Positions 20,442 to 22,131 of a DNA stretch of 22,131 nucleotides are shown here, piece after piece. Every line of letters starts with the position of its first letter. Positions within the stretch are counted from its first letter, which is position 1. Source of the stretch: an uncultured Prevotellaceae bacterium (GTDB taxonomy: Bacteria; Bacteroidota; Bacteroidia; Bacteroidales; Bacteroidaceae); assembly GCA_900315105.1 (NCBI GenBank), contig OMXX01000061.1, positions 1 through 22,131 on the forward strand, in the 5' to 3' direction. The notes under the pieces were generated by a model. The model was not told the DNA's origin. It saw nothing but the letters and a program-made list of their open reading frames with translations, and did not search any database. Made by a program: the position numbers and the translations under genes.

Positions 20442-21620
20442 ATGTCACTCAAAACCCACATAAAGAACATAGCCGATATATGGTGGCAGGAAACGGTTGC
20501 CATATTCAAGGACTCAGGTGCGGTACTCTTCTGTATCGTGCTGCCATTGGCATATCCTATACTCTATTCATGGATATACAATAATGAGGTGGTGCGCGAA
20601 GTTCCAGTCGTTGTGGTTGACGACTCACACTCAGCACTCAGCCGTGAGTTCATACAGAAGGTCGAAGCCTCCCCCGATGTCAGCATAGCCTTCTATTCCA
20701 ACAGCATTCATGACGCCCAGAACCATATCGGACATGGAGAGGCATATGGCGTTATATACTTCCCACGCAACTTTGCCACAACAGTAGGACGGCATGAGCA
20801 GTCACACGTCAGCGTGTATTGCGACATGAGCTATATGCTCACCTACAAGGCAATATTCCAGACAGTACAAGCCGTCAGTTCGGTAATGGGCACCGAGATA
20901 CAGACAGCTGTAAGCGGAGCTTATACCAACAGGGAGGAACAGATTGCATCCAAGCCTCTCGATTTCGAGGAAGTACCTATATTCAACACCACAAGCGGCT
21001 ACGGCAACTTCGTATTGCCGGGCGTACTTGTACTCATCATCCAACAGGCACTCCTGCTCAGCGTCGGACTTCTTTCCGGCACACAGCGCGAGAAGCATTT
21101 CCCAATGGTAAAGCACGTCATCGATGCCTACTTCGGCAAGGGCTTTGCCTTCCTCCTTATCTTCTCCGTCATGCTGGCATATTGCACGCTCGTCGTACCT
21201 CGTATGTTCGGATTCGTGATGATGGTGCATTTCCTCGACTGGCTGATATTCATGGCGCCATACCTCGTAGCGTGCATAGCATTTGCCGTTTTAGGAAGTG
21301 AGATAATACCATTCCGTGAGGCCGTTATGCTCACAGCCGTATGTACCTCCGTACCATTCCTGTTCCTCTCCGGAATATCATGGCCACAGAGCGCAATACC
21401 AGGCTTCTGGCAAAGCTGCGCCAACTACCTGCCGTCAACATTCGCCATTAGAGGCTTCATCAGAATGAGCAGTATGGGAGCACGAATCGGCGATGTACTC
21501 CCCGAGTTCAGGGCACTCTCAATCCTCGCAGTCCTATACTGCCTCGCAGCACTTGGAGTGATGTACAGACGCTATCTCATACATAAGAAATACGAGGATT
21601 CCACAACTGATGAGAAATAA
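20442..21620 (+). CDS. ABC-2 type transporter permease 2
   Basis: This 392-residue protein has the same plan as the preceding permease: an N-terminal helix (about 23-45), a periplasmic domain (about 50-185, beginning VPVVVVDDSHSALSREF) and six predicted helices from about 190 on (GVLVLIIQQALLLSVGLLSG onward). It contains the conserved FLSGISWP segment of the YhhJ/YbhR group (about residues 308-315). It is distinct in sequence from its neighbour, as expected for a heterodimeric pump. It follows the first permease in the same operon. Confidence 0.92.
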   Translation: MSLKTHIKNIADIWWQETVAIFKDSGAVLFCIVLPLAYPILYSWIYNNEVVREVPVVVVDDSHSALSREFIQKVEASPDVSIAFYSNSIHDAQNHIGHGEAYGVIYFPRNFATTVGRHEQSHVSVYCDMSYMLTYKAIFQTVQAVSSVMGTEIQTAVSGAYTNREEQIASKPLDFEEVPIFNTTSGYGNFVLPGVLVLIIQQALLLSVGLLSGTQREKHFPMVKHVIDAYFGKGFAFLLIFSVMLAYCTLVVPRMFGFVMMVHFLDWLIFMAPYLVACIAFAVLGSEIIPFREAVMLTAVCTSVPFLFLSGISWPQSAIPGFWQSCANYLPSTFAIRGFIRMSSMGARIGDVLPEFRALSILAVLYCLAALGVMYRRYLIHKKYEDSTTDEK

Positions 21621-21667
21621 CGAATAGCCCTCTACTTTACTCTTTACCCTTTACTCTTTACTCTCAA

Positions 21668-21952
21668 ATGGACACAATTCTTATGACTCCCGACATTGCC
21701 ATGCAATTCATGGTGTGGAGTTACTTCTATCACGATATTCTCCCAGAGAAGAACGTCAGTTACAGCAAATGCGGAAAATTCTCTGAAGAAGATGCCAAGC
21801 GACTCGATGAACTCAAGGACATGCTCTTCAAGTGCTTTGAGGAAGAGTCTGTCAACAACGCCTGCAAGCAATTCCAACTGGCAAAGGTAAGACACGAGCC
21901 CTGCCCTTTCCCACAGGACACTCTCGACACAATGTTCGCAAAAGAGAAATAA
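21668..21952 (+). CDS. Small acidic protein of unknown function at the end of the exporter operon
   Basis: I do not recognise this 94-residue protein. It has no signal peptide and no membrane segment and looks soluble and mainly helical (DAKRLDELKDMLFKCFEEES, residues about 42-61). Four cysteines (35, 56, 66, 79) and the motif HEPCPFPQDTLD near the end are notable. It lies 47 bp after the second permease with only a CTTTACTC-like simple repeat between. It could be co-transcribed but need not be functionally linked. The start is the first ATG after the repeat. Confidence 0.7.
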   Translation: MDTILMTPDIAMQFMVWSYFYHDILPEKNVSYSKCGKFSEEDAKRLDELKDMLFKCFEEESVNNACKQFQLAKVRHEPCPFPQDTLDTMFAKEK

Positions 21953-21963
21953 TACCGTCATTT

Positions 21964-22032
21964 CGACAAATTGTTTGTCGGTACGGCGGGCTGAAAGCCC
22001 ATCAAGCTAACAGCCTAGGGCATCGCCCTAGG
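21964..22032 (+). repeat. Three consecutive triloop hairpins
   Basis: CGACAAA-TTG-TTTGTCG (21964-21980), GGGCT-GAA-AGCCC (21988-22000) and CCTAGGGC-ATC-GCCCTAGG (22014-22032) are perfect stems with 3-nt loops in a row. They begin 12 bp after the stop of the last gene and lead into the dispersed repeat at 22037. Confidence 0.9.
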
Positions 22033-22036
22033 TACA

Positions 22037-22131
22037 TTAACGTGAGTTCGACGAATTTATTCAGTTGTATATTGTTGACTATCATGTGGTTGAAAGAGCT
22101 CTGAAGGAGCGATACCTAATAGGGCAGTCCG
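22037..22131 (+). repeat. Dispersed repeat, right copy (continues beyond the window)
   Basis: Bases 22038-22106 are the inverted counterpart of window positions 1-53 and 83-99, lacking the 29 bases at 54-82. The part after 22106 has no counterpart inside the window because the left copy is cut by the window edge. It contains further short palindromes (GCTC-TGAAG-GAGC, CCT-AAT-AGG). Confidence 0.85.

Noticed and set aside
1..22131. Composite transposon bounded by the terminal inverted copies
   Set aside because: No transposase or integrase in between. The content is ordinary chromosomal genes, and both repeats run past the window, so true ends are unseen.

Overview
The window looks like a chromosomal segment of a Bacteroidota organism, most likely Prevotella or Segatella. 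Three things point there. Promoters are of the Bacteroides type (TTTG, about 19-21 bp, TAnnTTTG) and Shine-Dalgarno sequences are absent. The protein families (HTCS-type sensor-regulator, DUF2007, GH10 with CBM6 modules and a GQRV-type C-terminus) are typical. Intergenic gaps are crowded with G/C-rich palindromes and purine-rich simple repeats. No rRNA, tRNA, transposase, phage gene or CRISPR array was seen.

Layout. 1-983: the outward half of a dispersed repeat, a small predicted membrane protein (minus), a long hairpin, and a promoter followed by two tandem 78-bp hairpin units. 984-4920 (plus): a 933-aa membrane sensor-regulator with beta-propeller and AraC domains but no histidine kinase or receiver; a small HEYIH membrane protein; and a standalone AraC-type HTH protein. 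A bidirectional terminator (4992-5025) separates these from the minus-strand genes. 5023-9636 (minus): DUF2007 protein, rhodanese lipoprotein, DUF4369/thioredoxin-like protein with a CLAS active site, anti-sigma-like protein, ECF sigma factor and a large exported protein of unknown function. The last three overlap end to end. 10136-14743 (minus): a secreted multidomain GH10 xylanase and an SLC13 dicarboxylate transporter, each with its own near-perfect promoter. 15397-21952 (plus): a probable operon of a coiled-coil membrane protein, TolC-type outer-membrane channel, HlyD-type adaptor, two ABC-2 permeases and a small unknown protein. This is an envelope-spanning exporter with no ATPase gene in the window.

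The genes are mostly ordinary. The unusual content is between them: at least five families of structured dispersed repeats. Two copies of one element have different stem sequences that both still pair. Two copies of another are built from 11-nt units arranged as long arms around a 3-nt loop. A third sits directly downstream of a promoter as tandem hairpins in an mRNA leader. A fourth occurs as inverted copies at both ends of the window with a related copy in the middle. Many hairpins share 3-nt loops. The best candidate for something undescribed is this set of repeats, together with the kinase-less HTCS-like regulator.
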